Shown one piece after another: positions 24,620-37,080 of a DNA stretch of 64,000 bases (positions are counted from its first letter, which is position 1; the number at the start of each line of letters is the position of its first letter). Where the stretch lies: NCBI GenBank assembly GCA_963556195.1, contig CAUVYP010000579.1, positions 558,001-622,000 on the forward strand, read 5' to 3'. Origin of the DNA: Sepiola atlantica. Taxonomy: Eukaryota > Mollusca > Cephalopoda > Sepiida > Sepiolidae. Under the pieces are notes generated by a model. That model made no database searches. It saw nothing but the letters and a program-made list of their open reading frames with translations, and was not told the origin of the DNA. The position numbers and the translations under genes are program-made.

Positions 24620-25549
24620 TTGTTGATGTTTTGTGTATTCAGTTTGTATCGACATATCTCCGGGAGTACAAGAGCTGAACTTCTGAAACTTGGTACTTCA
24701 GTAGAAAATGTGTGTCCGCTAATGTCTGCAAAGTTTCGGAGCACAATTCTTATAAATGTGGAAGTTATAAACAAAAGCGATATCAACTTGAAATCTCACT
24801 AAATTTTGTTGATGTTTTGCGTATTCAGTTTGTATCGACATATCTCCGGGAGTACAAGAGCTGAACTTCTGAAACTTGGTACTTCAGTAGAAATTGTGTG
24901 TCCGCTAATGTCTGCAAAGTTTCGGAGCACAATTCTTATAAATGTGGAAGTTATTAACACAAGCGATATACCTTTTAAATCGCACTAAATTTTGTTGATG
25001 TTTTGCGTATTCAGTTTGTATCGACATATCTCCGGGAGTACAAGAGCTGAACTTCTGAAACTTGGTACTTCAGTAGAAAATGTGTGTCCGCTAATGTCTG
25101 CAAAGTTTCAGAGCACAATTCTTATAAATGTGGAAGTTATAAACAAAAGCGATATCAACTTAAAATCGCACTAAATTTTGTTGATGTTTTGCGTATTCAG
25201 TTTGTATCGACATATCTCCGGGAGTACAAGAGCTGAACTTCTGAAACTTGGTACTTCAGTAGAAAATGTGTGTCCGCTAATGTCTGCAAAGTTTCGGAGC
25301 ACAATTCTTATAAATGTGGAAGTTATTAACAAAAGACTTATCAACTTTAAATCGCACTAAATTTTGTTTATGTTTTGCGTATTCAGTTTGTATCGACATA
25401 TCTCCGGGAGTACAAGAGCTGAACTTCTGAAACTTCGTACATCAGTAGAAAATGTGTGTCCGCTATTGTCTGCAAAGTTTCGGAGCACAATTCTCATAAA
25501 TGTGGAAGTTATAAACAAAAGCGATATCAACTTAAAATCGCACTAAATT
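24435..25549. repeat. Partial second copy of 7-monomer unit: G-A-D-B-E-F
   Basis: Repeats 23134-24248 at an offset of 1,301 bp, with no difference spotted. It shares gtgcaagtaataac, ttttgtgtattc, cttgaaatctcac and gtagaaattg. The seventh monomer of the unit (E at 24249) is replaced by D at 25550. Confidence 0.94.
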
Positions 25550-28500
25550 TTGTTGATGTTTTGCGTATTCAGTTTGTATCGACATATCTCCGGGAGTACA
25601 AGAGCTGAACTTCTGAAACTTGGTACTTCAGTAGAAAATGTGTGTCCGCTAATGTCTGCAAAGTTTCGGAGCACAATTCTTATAAATGTGGAAGTTATTA
25701 ACACAAGCGATATACCTTTTAAATCGCACTAAATTTTGTTGATGTTTTGCGTATTCAGTTTGTATCGACATATCTCCGGGAGTACAAGAGCTGAACTTCT
25801 GAAACTTGGTACTTCAGTAGAAAATGTGTGTCCGCTAATGTCTGCAAAGTTTCAGAGCACAATTCTTATAAATGTGGAAGTTATAAACAAAAGCGATATC
25901 AACTTAAAATCGCACTAAATTTTGTTGATGTTTTGCGTATTCAGTTTGTATCGACATATCTCCGGGAGTACAAGAGCTGAACTTCTGAAACTTGGTACTT
26001 TAGTAGAAAATGTGTGTCCGCTAATGTCTGCAAAGTTTCAGAGCACAATTCTTATAAATGTGGAAGTTATAAACAAAAGCGATATCAACTTAAAATCGCA
26101 CTAAATTTTGTTGATGTTTTGCGTATTCAGTTTGTATCGACATATCTCCGGGAGTACAAGAGCTGAACTTCTGAAACTTGGTACTTCAGTAGAAAATGTG
26201 TGTCCGCTAATGTCTGCAAAGTTTAAGAGCACAATTCTTATAAATGTGGAAGTTATAAACAAAAGCGATATCAACTTAAAATCGCACTAAATTTTGTTGA
26301 TGTTTTGCGTATTCAGTTTGTATCGACATATCTCCGGGAGTACAAGAGCTGAACTTCTGAAACTTGGTACTTCAGTAGAAAATGTATGTCCGCTAATGTC
26401 TGCAAAGTTTCAGAGCACAATTTGTATAAATGTGGAAGTTATAAACGCAAGCGATATCAACTTAAAATCGCACTAAATTTTGTTGATGTTTTGCGTATTC
26501 AGTTTGTATCGACATATCTCCGGGAGTACAAGAGCTGAACTTCTGAAACTTGGTACTTCAGTAGAAAATGTGTGTCCGCTAATGTCTGCAAAGTTTCGGA
26601 GCACAATTCTTATAAATGTGGAAGTTATAAACAAAAGCGATATCAACTTAAAATCGCACTAAATTTTGTTGATGTTTTGCGTATTCAGTTTGTATCGACA
26701 TATCTCCGGGAGTACAAGAGCTGAACTTCTGAAACTTGGTACTTCAGTAGAAAATGTGTGTCCGCTAATGTCTGCAAAGTTTCGGAGCCCAATTCTTATA
26801 AATGTGGAAGTTATTAACACAAGCGATATACCTTTTAAATCGCACTAAATTTTGTTGATGTTTTGCGTATTCAGTTTGGATCGACATATCTCCGGGAGTA
26901 CAAGAGCTGAACATCTGAAACTTGGTACTTCAGTAGAAAATGTGTGTCCGCTAATGTCTGCAAAGTTTCAGAGCACAATTTGTATAAATGTGGAAGTTAT
27001 AAACACAAGCGATATCAACTTAAAATCGCACTAAATTTTGTTGATGTTTTGCGTATTCAGTTTGTATCGACATATCTCCGGGAGTACAAGAGCTGAACTT
27101 CTGAAACTTGGTACTTCAGTAGAAAATGTGTGTCCGCTAATGTCTGCAAAGTTTCGGAGCACAATTCTTATAAATGTGGAAGTTATAAACAAAAGCGATA
27201 TCAACTTAAAATCGCACTAAATTTTGTTGATGTTTTGCGTATTCAGTTTGTATCGACATATCTCCGGGAGTACAAGAGCTGAACTTCTGAAACTTGGTAC
27301 TTCAGTAGAAAATGTGTGTCCGCTAATGTCTGCAAAGTTTCGGAGCACAATTCTTATAAATGTGGAAGTTATTAACAAAAGACTTATCAACTTTAAATCG
27401 CACTAAATTTTGTTTATGTTTTGCGTATTCAGTTTGTATCGACATATCTCCGGGAGTACAAGAGCTGAACTTCTGAAACTTCGTACATCAGTAGAAAATG
27501 TGTGTCCGCTATTGTCTGCAAAGTTTCGGAGCACAATTCTCATAAACGTGGAAGTTATAAACAAAAGCGATATCAACTTAAAATCGCACTAAATTTTGTT
27601 GATGTTTTGCGTATTCAGTTTGTATCGACATATCTCCGGGAGTACAAGAGCTGAACTTCTGAAACTTGGTACTTCAGTAGAAAATCTGTGTCCGCTAATG
27701 TCTGCAAAGTTTCGGAGCACAATTCTTATAAATGTGGAAGTTATTAACACAAGCGATATACCTTTTAAATCGCACTAAATTTTGTTGATGTTTTGCGTAT
27801 TCAGTTTGTATCGACATATCTCCGGGAGTACAAGAGCTGAACTTCTGAAACTTGGTACTTCAGTAGAAAATGTGTGTCCGCTAATGTCTGCAAAGTCTCA
27901 GAGCACAATTCTTATAAATGTGGAAGTTATAAACAAAAGCGATATCAACTTAAAATCGCATTAAATTTTGTTGATGTTTTGCGTATTCAGTTTGTATCGA
28001 CATATCTCCGGGAGTACAAGAGCTGAACTTCTGAAACTTGGTACTTCAGTAGAAAATGTGTGTCCGCTAATGTCTGCAAAGTTTCAGAGCACAATTTGTA
28101 TAAATGTGGAAGTTATAAACACAAGCGATATCAACTTAAAATCGCACTAAATTTTGTTGATGTTTTGCGTATTCAGTTTGTATCGACATATCTCCGGGAG
28201 TACAAGAGCTGAACTTCTGAAACTTGGTACTTCAGTAGAAAATGTGTGTCCGCTAATGTCTGCAAAGTTTCGGAGCACAATTCTTATAAATGTGGAAGTT
28301 ATTAACACAAGCAATATATATTTTAAATCGCACTAAATTTTGTTGATGTTTTGCGTATTCAGTTTGTATCGACATATCTCCGGGAGTACAAGAGCTGAAC
28401 TTCTGAAACTTGGTACTTCAGTAGAAAATGTGTGTCCGCTAATGTCTGCAAAGTTTCAGAGCACAATTCTTATAAATGTGGAAGTTATAAACAAAAGCGA

Positions 28501-29641
28501 TATCAACTTAAAATCGCACTAAATTTTGTTGATGTTTTGCGTATTCAGTTTGTATCGACATATCTCCGGGAGTACAAGAGCTGAACTTCTGAAACTTGGT
28601 ACTTCAGTAGAAAATGTGTGTCCGCTAATGTCTGCAAAGTTTGGGAGCACAATTCTTATAAATGTGGAAGTTATAAACAAAAGCGATATCAACTTAAAAT
28701 CGCACTAAATTTTGTTGATGTTTTGCGTATTCAGTTTGTATCGACATATCTCCGGGAGTACAAGAGCTGAACTTCTGAAACTTGGTACTTCAGTAGAAAA
28801 TGTGTGTCCGCTAATGTCTGCAAAGTTTCGGAGCACAATTCTTATAAATGTGGAAGTTATTAACACAAGCGATATACCTTTTAAATCGCACTAAATTTTG
28901 TTGATGTTTTGCGTATTCAGTTTGTATCGACATATCTCCGGGAGTACAAGAGCTGAACTTCTGAAACTTGGTACTTAAGTAGAAAATGTGTGTCCGCTAA
29001 TGTCTGCAAAGTTTCAGAGCACAATTCTTATAAATGTGGAAGTTATAAACAAAAGCGATATCAACTTAAAATCGCACTAAATTTTGTTGATGTTTTGCGT
29101 ATTCAGTTTGTATCGACATATCTCCGGGAGTACAAGAGCTGAACTTCTGAAACTTGGTACTTCAGTAGAAAATGTGTGTCCGCTAATGTCTGCAAAGTTT
29201 CAGAGCACAATTCTTATAAATGTGGAAGTTATAAACAAAAGCGATATCAACTTAAAATCGCACTAAATTTTGTTGATGTTTTGCGTATTCAGTTTGTATC
29301 GACATATCTCCGGGAGTACAAGAGCTGAACTTCTGAAACTTGGTACTTCAGTAGAAAATGTGTGTCCGCTAATGTCTGCGAAGTTTCGGAGCACAATCCT
29401 TATAAATGTGGAAGTTATTAACAAAAGACTTATCAACTTTAAATCGCACTAAATTTTGTTTATGTTTTGCGTATTCAGTTTGTATCGACATATCTCCGGG
29501 AGTACAAGAGCTGAACTTCTGAAACTTCGTACTTCAGTAGAAAATGTGTGTCCGCTATTGTCTGCAAAGTTTCGGAGCACAATTCTCATAAATGTGGAAG
29601 TTATAAACAAAAGCGATATCAACTTAAAATCGCACTAAATT
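25550..29641. repeat. 22 monomers, transitional zone
   Basis: Order D-B-B-B-C-A-D-C-A-E-F-D-B-C-D-B-A-D-B-B-E-F. It holds the first C of the gtatgtccg plus aacgcaag subtype (26294), which is confined to 26.3-54.0 kb. Most of it matches 34291-37824, which lacks the E-F pair found here at 27224-27595. Private changes include tttaagagc (26220s), tttcggagccc (26780s), gcaatatatattt (28310s) and acttaagtag (28970s), the last creating an in-frame stop. Confidence 0.9.
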
Positions 29642-31129
29642 TTGTTGATGTTTTGCGTATTCAGTTTGTATCGACATATCTCCGGGAGTACAAGAGCTGA
29701 ACTTCTGAAACTTGGTACTTCAGTAGAAAATGTGTGTCCGCTAATGTCTGCAAAGTTTCAGAGCACAATTCTTATAAATGTGGAAGTTATAAACAAAAGC
29801 GATATCAACTTAAAATCGCACTAAATTTTGTTGATGTTTTGCGTATTCAGTTTGTATCGACATATCTCCGGGAGTACAAGAGCTGAACTTCTGAAACTTG
29901 GTACTTCAGTAGAAAATGTGTGTCCGCTAATGTCTGCAAAGTTTCAGAGCACAATTTGTATAAATGTGGAAGTTATAAACAAAAGCAGTATCAACTTAAA
30001 ATCGCACTAAATTTTGTGGATGTTTTGCGTATTCAGTTTGTATCGACCTATCTCCGGGAGTACAAGAGCTGAACTTCTGAAACTTGGTACTTCAGTAGAA
30101 AATGTGTGTCCGCTAATGTCTGCAAAGTTTCGGAGCACAATTCTTATAAATGTGGAAGTTATTAACACAAGCGATATACCTTTTAAATCGCACTAAATTT
30201 TGTTGATGTTTTGCGTATTCAGTTTGTATCGACATATCTCCGGGAGTACAAGAGCTGAACTTCTGAAACTTGGTACATCAGTAGAAAATGTGTGTCCGCT
30301 AATGTCTGCAAAGTTTCAGAGCACAATTTGTATAAATGTGGAAGTTATAAACACAAGCGATATCAACTTAAAATCGCACTAAATTTTGTTGATGTTTTGC
30401 GTATTCAGTTTGTATCGACATATCTTCGGGAGTACAAGAGCTGAACTTCTGAAACTTGGTACTTCAGTAGAAAATGTGTGTCCGCTAATGTCTGCAAAGT
30501 TTCAGAGCACAATTCTTATAAATGTGGAAGTTATAAACAAAAGCGATATCAACTTAAAATCGCACTAAATTTTGTTGATGTTTTGCGTATTCAGTTTGTA
30601 TCGACATATCTCCGGGAGTACAAGAGCTGAACTTCTGAAACTTGGTACTTCAGTAGAAAATGTGTGTCCGCTAATGTCTGCAAAGTTTCAGAGCACAATT
30701 TGTATAAATGTGGAAGTTATAAACACAAGCGATATCAACTTAAAATCGCACTAAATTTTGTTGATGTTTTGCGTATTCAGTTTGTATCGACATATCTCCG
30801 GGAGTACAAGAGCTGAACTTCTGAAACTTGGTACTTCAGTAGAAAATGTGTGTCCGCTAATGTCTGCAAAGTTTCGGAGCACAATTCTTATAAATGTGGA
30901 AGTTATTAACAAAAGACTTATCAACTTTAAATCGCACTAAATTTTGTTTATGTTTTGCGTATTCAGTTTGTATCGACATATCTCCGGGAGTACAAGAGCT
31001 GAACTTCTGAAACTTGGTACATCAGTAGAAAATGTGTGTCCGCTATTGTGTGCAAGGTTTCGGAGCACAATTCTCATAAATGTGGAAGTTATAAACAAAA
31101 GCGATATCAACTTAAAATCGCACTAAATT
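29642..31129. repeat. 1,488-bp tandem duplication, copy 1 (8 monomers)
   Basis: Order B-C-D-C-B-C-E-G, exactly eight times 186 bp, repeated at 31130-32617. Shared private markers are aagcagtatc in the first C, tcgacctatc in D and a tacatcag C. Three differences spotted: 30018 G / 31506 T, 30825 A / 32313 G and 31115 A / 32603 T. Confidence 0.94.
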
Positions 31130-32617
31130 TTGTTGATGTTTTGCGTATTCAGTTTGTATCGACATATCTCCGGGAGTACAAGAGCTGAACTTCTGAAACT
31201 TGGTACTTCAGTAGAAAATGTGTGTCCGCTAATGTCTGCAAAGTTTCAGAGCACAATTCTTATAAATGTGGAAGTTATAAACAAAAGCGATATCAACTTA
31301 AAATCGCACTAAATTTTGTTGATGTTTTGCGTATTCAGTTTGTATCGACATATCTCCGGGAGTACAAGAGCTGAACTTCTGAAACTTGGTACTTCAGTAG
31401 AAAATGTGTGTCCGCTAATGTCTGCAAAGTTTCAGAGCACAATTTGTATAAATGTGGAAGTTATAAACAAAAGCAGTATCAACTTAAAATCGCACTAAAT
31501 TTTGTTGATGTTTTGCGTATTCAGTTTGTATCGACCTATCTCCGGGAGTACAAGAGCTGAACTTCTGAAACTTGGTACTTCAGTAGAAAATGTGTGTCCG
31601 CTAATGTCTGCAAAGTTTCGGAGCACAATTCTTATAAATGTGGAAGTTATTAACACAAGCGATATACCTTTTAAATCGCACTAAATTTTGTTGATGTTTT
31701 GCGTATTCAGTTTGTATCGACATATCTCCGGGAGTACAAGAGCTGAACTTCTGAAACTTGGTACATCAGTAGAAAATGTGTGTCCGCTAATGTCTGCAAA
31801 GTTTCAGAGCACAATTTGTATAAATGTGGAAGTTATAAACACAAGCGATATCAACTTAAAATCGCACTAAATTTTGTTGATGTTTTGCGTATTCAGTTTG
31901 TATCGACATATCTTCGGGAGTACAAGAGCTGAACTTCTGAAACTTGGTACTTCAGTAGAAAATGTGTGTCCGCTAATGTCTGCAAAGTTTCAGAGCACAA
32001 TTCTTATAAATGTGGAAGTTATAAACAAAAGCGATATCAACTTAAAATCGCACTAAATTTTGTTGATGTTTTGCGTATTCAGTTTGTATCGACATATCTC
32101 CGGGAGTACAAGAGCTGAACTTCTGAAACTTGGTACTTCAGTAGAAAATGTGTGTCCGCTAATGTCTGCAAAGTTTCAGAGCACAATTTGTATAAATGTG
32201 GAAGTTATAAACACAAGCGATATCAACTTAAAATCGCACTAAATTTTGTTGATGTTTTGCGTATTCAGTTTGTATCGACATATCTCCGGGAGTACAAGAG
32301 CTGAACTTCTGAGACTTGGTACTTCAGTAGAAAATGTGTGTCCGCTAATGTCTGCAAAGTTTCGGAGCACAATTCTTATAAATGTGGAAGTTATTAACAA
32401 AAGACTTATCAACTTTAAATCGCACTAAATTTTGTTTATGTTTTGCGTATTCAGTTTGTATCGACATATCTCCGGGAGTACAAGAGCTGAACTTCTGAAA
32501 CTTGGTACATCAGTAGAAAATGTGTGTCCGCTATTGTGTGCAAGGTTTCGGAGCACAATTCTCATAAATGTGGAAGTTATAAACAAAAGCGATATCAACT
32601 TATAATCGCACTAAATT
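31130..32617. repeat. 1,488-bp tandem duplication, copy 2 (8 monomers)
   Basis: Copy of 29642-31129. Its last G ends cttataatcg, as in most full-length G monomers, whereas copy 1 has cttaaaatcg. Its C-B-C-E-G tail (from 31688) also matches 21274-22203, so the duplication captured the start of the older block. Confidence 0.94.
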
Positions 32618-35600
32618 TTGTTGATGTTTTGCGTATTCAGTTTGTATCGACATATCTCCGGGAGATCAAGAGCTGAACATCTGAAACTTGGTACTTCAGT
32701 AGAAAATGTGTGTCCGCTAATGTCTGCAAAGTTTCGGAGCACAATTCTTATAAATGTGGAAGTTATTAACACAAGCGATATACCTTTTAAATCGCACTAA
32801 ATTTTGTTGATGTTTTGCGTATTCAGTTTGTATCGACATATCTCCGGGAGTACAAGAGCTGAACTTCTGAAACTTCGTACATCAGTAGAAAATGTGTGTC
32901 CGCTATTGTCTGCAATGTTTCGGAGCACAATTCTCATAAATGTGGAAGTTATAAACAAAAGCGATATCAACTTAAAATCGCACTAAATTTTGTTGATGTT
33001 TTGCGTATTCAGTTTGTATCGACATATCTCCGGGAGTACAAGAGCTGAACTTCTGAAACTTGGTACTTCAGTAGAAAATGTGTGTCCGCTAATGTCTGCA
33101 AAGTTTCGGAGCACAATTCTTATAAATGTGGAAGTTATTAACACAAGCGATATACCTTTTAAATCGCACTAAATTTTGTTGATGTTTTGCGTATTCAGTT
33201 TGTATCGACATATCTCCGGGAGTACAAGAGCTGAATTTCTGAAACTTGGTACTTCAGTAGAAAATGTGTGTCCGCTAATGTCTGCAAAGTTTCAGAGCAC
33301 AATTTGTATAAATGTGGAAGTTATAAACACAAGCGATATCAACTTAAAATCGCACTAAATTTTGTTGATGTTTTGCGTATTCAGTTTGTATCGACATATC
33401 TCCGGGAGTACAAGAGCTGAACTTCTGAAACTTACTACTTCAGTAGAAAATGTGTGTCCGCTAATGTCTGCAAAGTTTCGGAGCACAATTCTTATAAATG
33501 TGGAAGTTATTAACAAAAGACTTATAAACTTTAAATCGCACTAAATTTTGTTTATGTTTTGCGTATTCAGTTTGTATCGACATATCTCCGGGAGTACAAG
33601 AGCTGAACTTCTGAAACTTGGTACATCAGTAGAAAATGTGTGTCCGCTATTGTGTGCAAGGTTTCGGAGCACAATTCTCATACATGTGCAAGTAATAACA
33701 AAAGCGATATCAACTTAAAATCGCACTAAATTTTGTTGATGTTTTGTGTATTCAGTTTGTATCGACATATCTCCGGGAGTACAAGAGCTGAACTTCTGAG
33801 ACTTGGTACTTCAGTAGTAAATGTGTGTCCGCTAATGTCTGCAAAGTTTCGGAGCACAATTCTTATAAATGTGGAAGTTATAAACAAAAGCGATATCAAC
33901 TTGAAATCTCACTAAATTTTGTTGATGTTTTGCGTATTCAGTTTGTATCGACATATCTCCGGGAGTACAAGAGCTGAACTTCTGAAACTTGGTACTTCAG
34001 TAGAAATTGTGTGTCCGCTAATGTCTGCAAAGTTTCGGAGCACAATTCTTATAAATGTGGAAGTTATTAACACAAGCGATATACCTTTTAAATCGCACTA
34101 AATTTTGTTGATGTTTTGCGTATTCAGTTTGTATCGACATATCTCCGGGAGTACAAGAGCTGAACTTCTGAAACTTGGTACTTCAGTAGAAAATGTGTGT
34201 CCGCTAATGTCTGCAAAGTTTCAGAGCACAATTCTTATAAATGTGGAAGTTATAAACAAAAGCGATATCAACTTAAAATCGCACTAAATTTTGTTGATGT
34301 TTTGCGTATTCAGTTTGTATCGACATATCTCCGGGAGTACAAGAGCTGAACTTCTGAAACTGGGTACTTCAGTAGAAAATGTGTGTCCGCTAATGTCTGC
34401 AAAGTTTCGGAGCACAATTCTTATAAATGTGGAAGTTATTAACACAAGCGATATACCTTTTAAATCGCACTAAATTTTGTTGATGTTTTGCGTATTCAGT
34501 TTGTATCGACATATCTCCGGGAGTACAAGAGCTGAACTTCTGAAACTTGGTACTTCAGTAGAAAATGTGTGTCCGCTAATGTCTGCAAAGTTTCAGAGCA
34601 CAATTCTTATAAATGTGGAAGTTATAAACAAAAGCGATATCAACTTAAAATCGCACTAAATTTTGTTGATGTTTTGCGTATTCAGTTTGTATCGACATAT
34701 CTCCGGGAGTACAAGAGCTGAACTTCTGAAACTTGGTACTTTAGTAGAAAATGTGTGTCCGCTAATGTCTGCAAAGTTTCAGAGCACAATTCTTATAAAT
34801 GTGGAAGTTATAAACAAAAGCGATATCAACTTAAAATCGCACTAAATTTTGTTGATGTTTTGCGTATTCAGTTTGTATCGACATATCTCCGGGAGTACAA
34901 GAGCTGAACTTCTGAAACTTGGTACTTCAGTAGAAAATGTGTGTCCGCTAATGTCTGCAAAGTTTCAGAGCACAATTCTTATAAATGTGGAAGTTATAAA
35001 CAAAAGCGATATCAACTTAAAATCGCACTAAATTTTGTTGATGTTTTGCGTATTCAGTTTGTATCGACATATCTCCGGGAGTACAAGAGCTGAACTTCTG
35101 AAACTTGGTACTTCAGTAGAAAATGTATGTCCGCTAATGTCTGCAAAGTTTCAGAGCACAATTTGTATAAATGTGGAAGTTATAAACGCAAGCGATATCA
35201 ACTTAAAATCGCACTAAATTTTGTTGATGTTTTGCGTATTCAGTTTGTATCGACATATCTCCGGGAGTACAAGAGCTGAACTTCTGAAACTTGGTACTTC
35301 AGTAGAAAATGTGTGTCCGCTAATGTCTGCAAAGTTTCGGAGCACAATTCTTATAAATGTGGAAGTTATAAACAAAAGCGATATCAACTTAAAATCGCAC
35401 TAAATTTTGTTGATGTTTTGCGTATTCAGTTTGTATCGACATATCTCCGGGAGTACAAGAGCTGAACTTCTGAAACTTGGTACTTCAGTAGAAAATGTGT
35501 GTCCGCTAATGTCTGCAAAGTTTCGGAGCACAATTCTTATAAATGTGGAAGTTATTAACACAAGCGATATACCTTTTAAATCGCACTAAATTTTGTTGAT

Positions 35601-37080
35601 GTTTTGCGTATTCAGTTTGTATCGACATATCTCCGAGAGTACAAGAGCTGAACTTCTGAAACTTGGTACTTCAGTAGAAAATGTGTGTCCGCTAATGTCT
35701 GCAAAGTCTCAGAGCACAATTTGTATAAATGTGGAAGTTATAAACACAAGCGATATCAACTTAAAATCGCACTAAATTTTGTTGATGTTTTGCGTATTCA
35801 GTTTGTATCGACATATCTCCGGGAGTACAAGAGCTGAACTTCTGAAACTTGGTACTTCAGTAGAAAATGTGTGTCCGCTAATGTCTGCAAAGTTTCGGAG
35901 CACAATTCTTATAAATGTGGAAGTTATAAACAAAAGCGATATCAACTTAAAATCGCACTAAATTTTGTTGATGTTTTGCGTATTCAGTTTGTATCGACAT
36001 ATCTCCGGGAGTACAAGAGCTGAACTTCTGAAACTTGGTACTTCAGTAGAAAATGTGTGTCCGCTAATGTCTGCAAAGTTTCGGAGCACAATTCTTATAA
36101 CTGTGGAAGTTATTAACACAAGCGATATACCTTTTAAATCGCACTAAATTTTGTTGATGTTTTGCGTATTCAGTTTGTATCGACATATCTCCGGGAGTAC
36201 AAGAGCTGAACTTCTGAAACTTGGTACTTCAGTAGAAAATGTGTGTCCGCTAATGTCTGCAAAGTTTCAGAGCACAATTCTTATAAATGTGGAAGTTATA
36301 AACAAAAGCGATATCAACTTAAAATCGCATTAAATTTTGTTGATGTTTTGCGTATTCAGTTTGTATCGACATATCTCCGGGAGTACAAGAGCTGAACTTC
36401 TGAAACTTGGTACTTCAGTAGAAAATGTGTGTCCGCTAATGTCTGCAAAGTTTCAGAGCACAATTTGTATAAATGTGGAAGTTATAAACACAAGCGATAT
36501 CAACTTAAAATCGCACTAAATTTTGTTGATGTTTTGCGTATTCAGTTTGTATCGACATATCTCCGGGAGTACAAGAGCTGAACTTCTGAAACTTGGTACT
36601 TCAGTAGAAAATGTGTGTCCGCTAATGTCTGCAAAGTTTCGGAGCACAATTCTTATAAATGTGGAAGTTATTAACACAAGCGATATACCTTTTAAATCGC
36701 ACTAAATTTTGTTGATGTTTTGCGTATTCAGTTTGTATCGACATATCTCCGGGAGTACAAGAGCTGAACTTCTGAAACTTGGTACTTCAGTAGAACATGT
36801 GTGTCCGCTAATGTCTGCAAAGTTTCAGAGCACAATTCTTATAAATGTGGAAGTTATAAACAAAAGCGATATCAACTTAAAATCGCACTAAATTTTGTTG
36901 ATGTTTTGCGTATTCAGTTTGTATCGACATATCTCCGGGAGTACAAGAGCTGAACTTCTGAAACTTGGTACTTCAGTAGAAAATGTGTGTCCGCTAATGT
37001 CTGCAAAGTTTGGGAGCACAATTCTTATAAATGTGGAAGTTATAAACAAAAGCGATATCAACTTAAAATCGCACTAAATT
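32618..37080. repeat. 24 monomers, shortened copy of the 22.2-28.7 kb region
   Basis: Order D-F-D-C-E-G-A-D-B-D-B-B-B-C-A-D-C-A-D-B-C-D-B-A. It aligns to 22204-28711 with two losses: nine monomers missing between B at 34105 and D at 34291, and an exact E-F dimer (372 bp) missing between A at 35779 and D at 35965. Offsets run 10,414 bp (22204 to 32618), then 8,741 bp (25922 to 34663), then 8,369 bp (27596 to 35965). Shared markers include cgggagatcaag, gctgaatttctg, gtagaaattg and actttagtag. Confidence 0.92.
33548..33732. repeat. 185-bp G monomer, rightmost G/H in the window
   Basis: The gtgcaagtaataac allele plus private catacatg. No monomer with ctattgtgtgcaagg occurs to the right of it. 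Confidence 0.93.
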
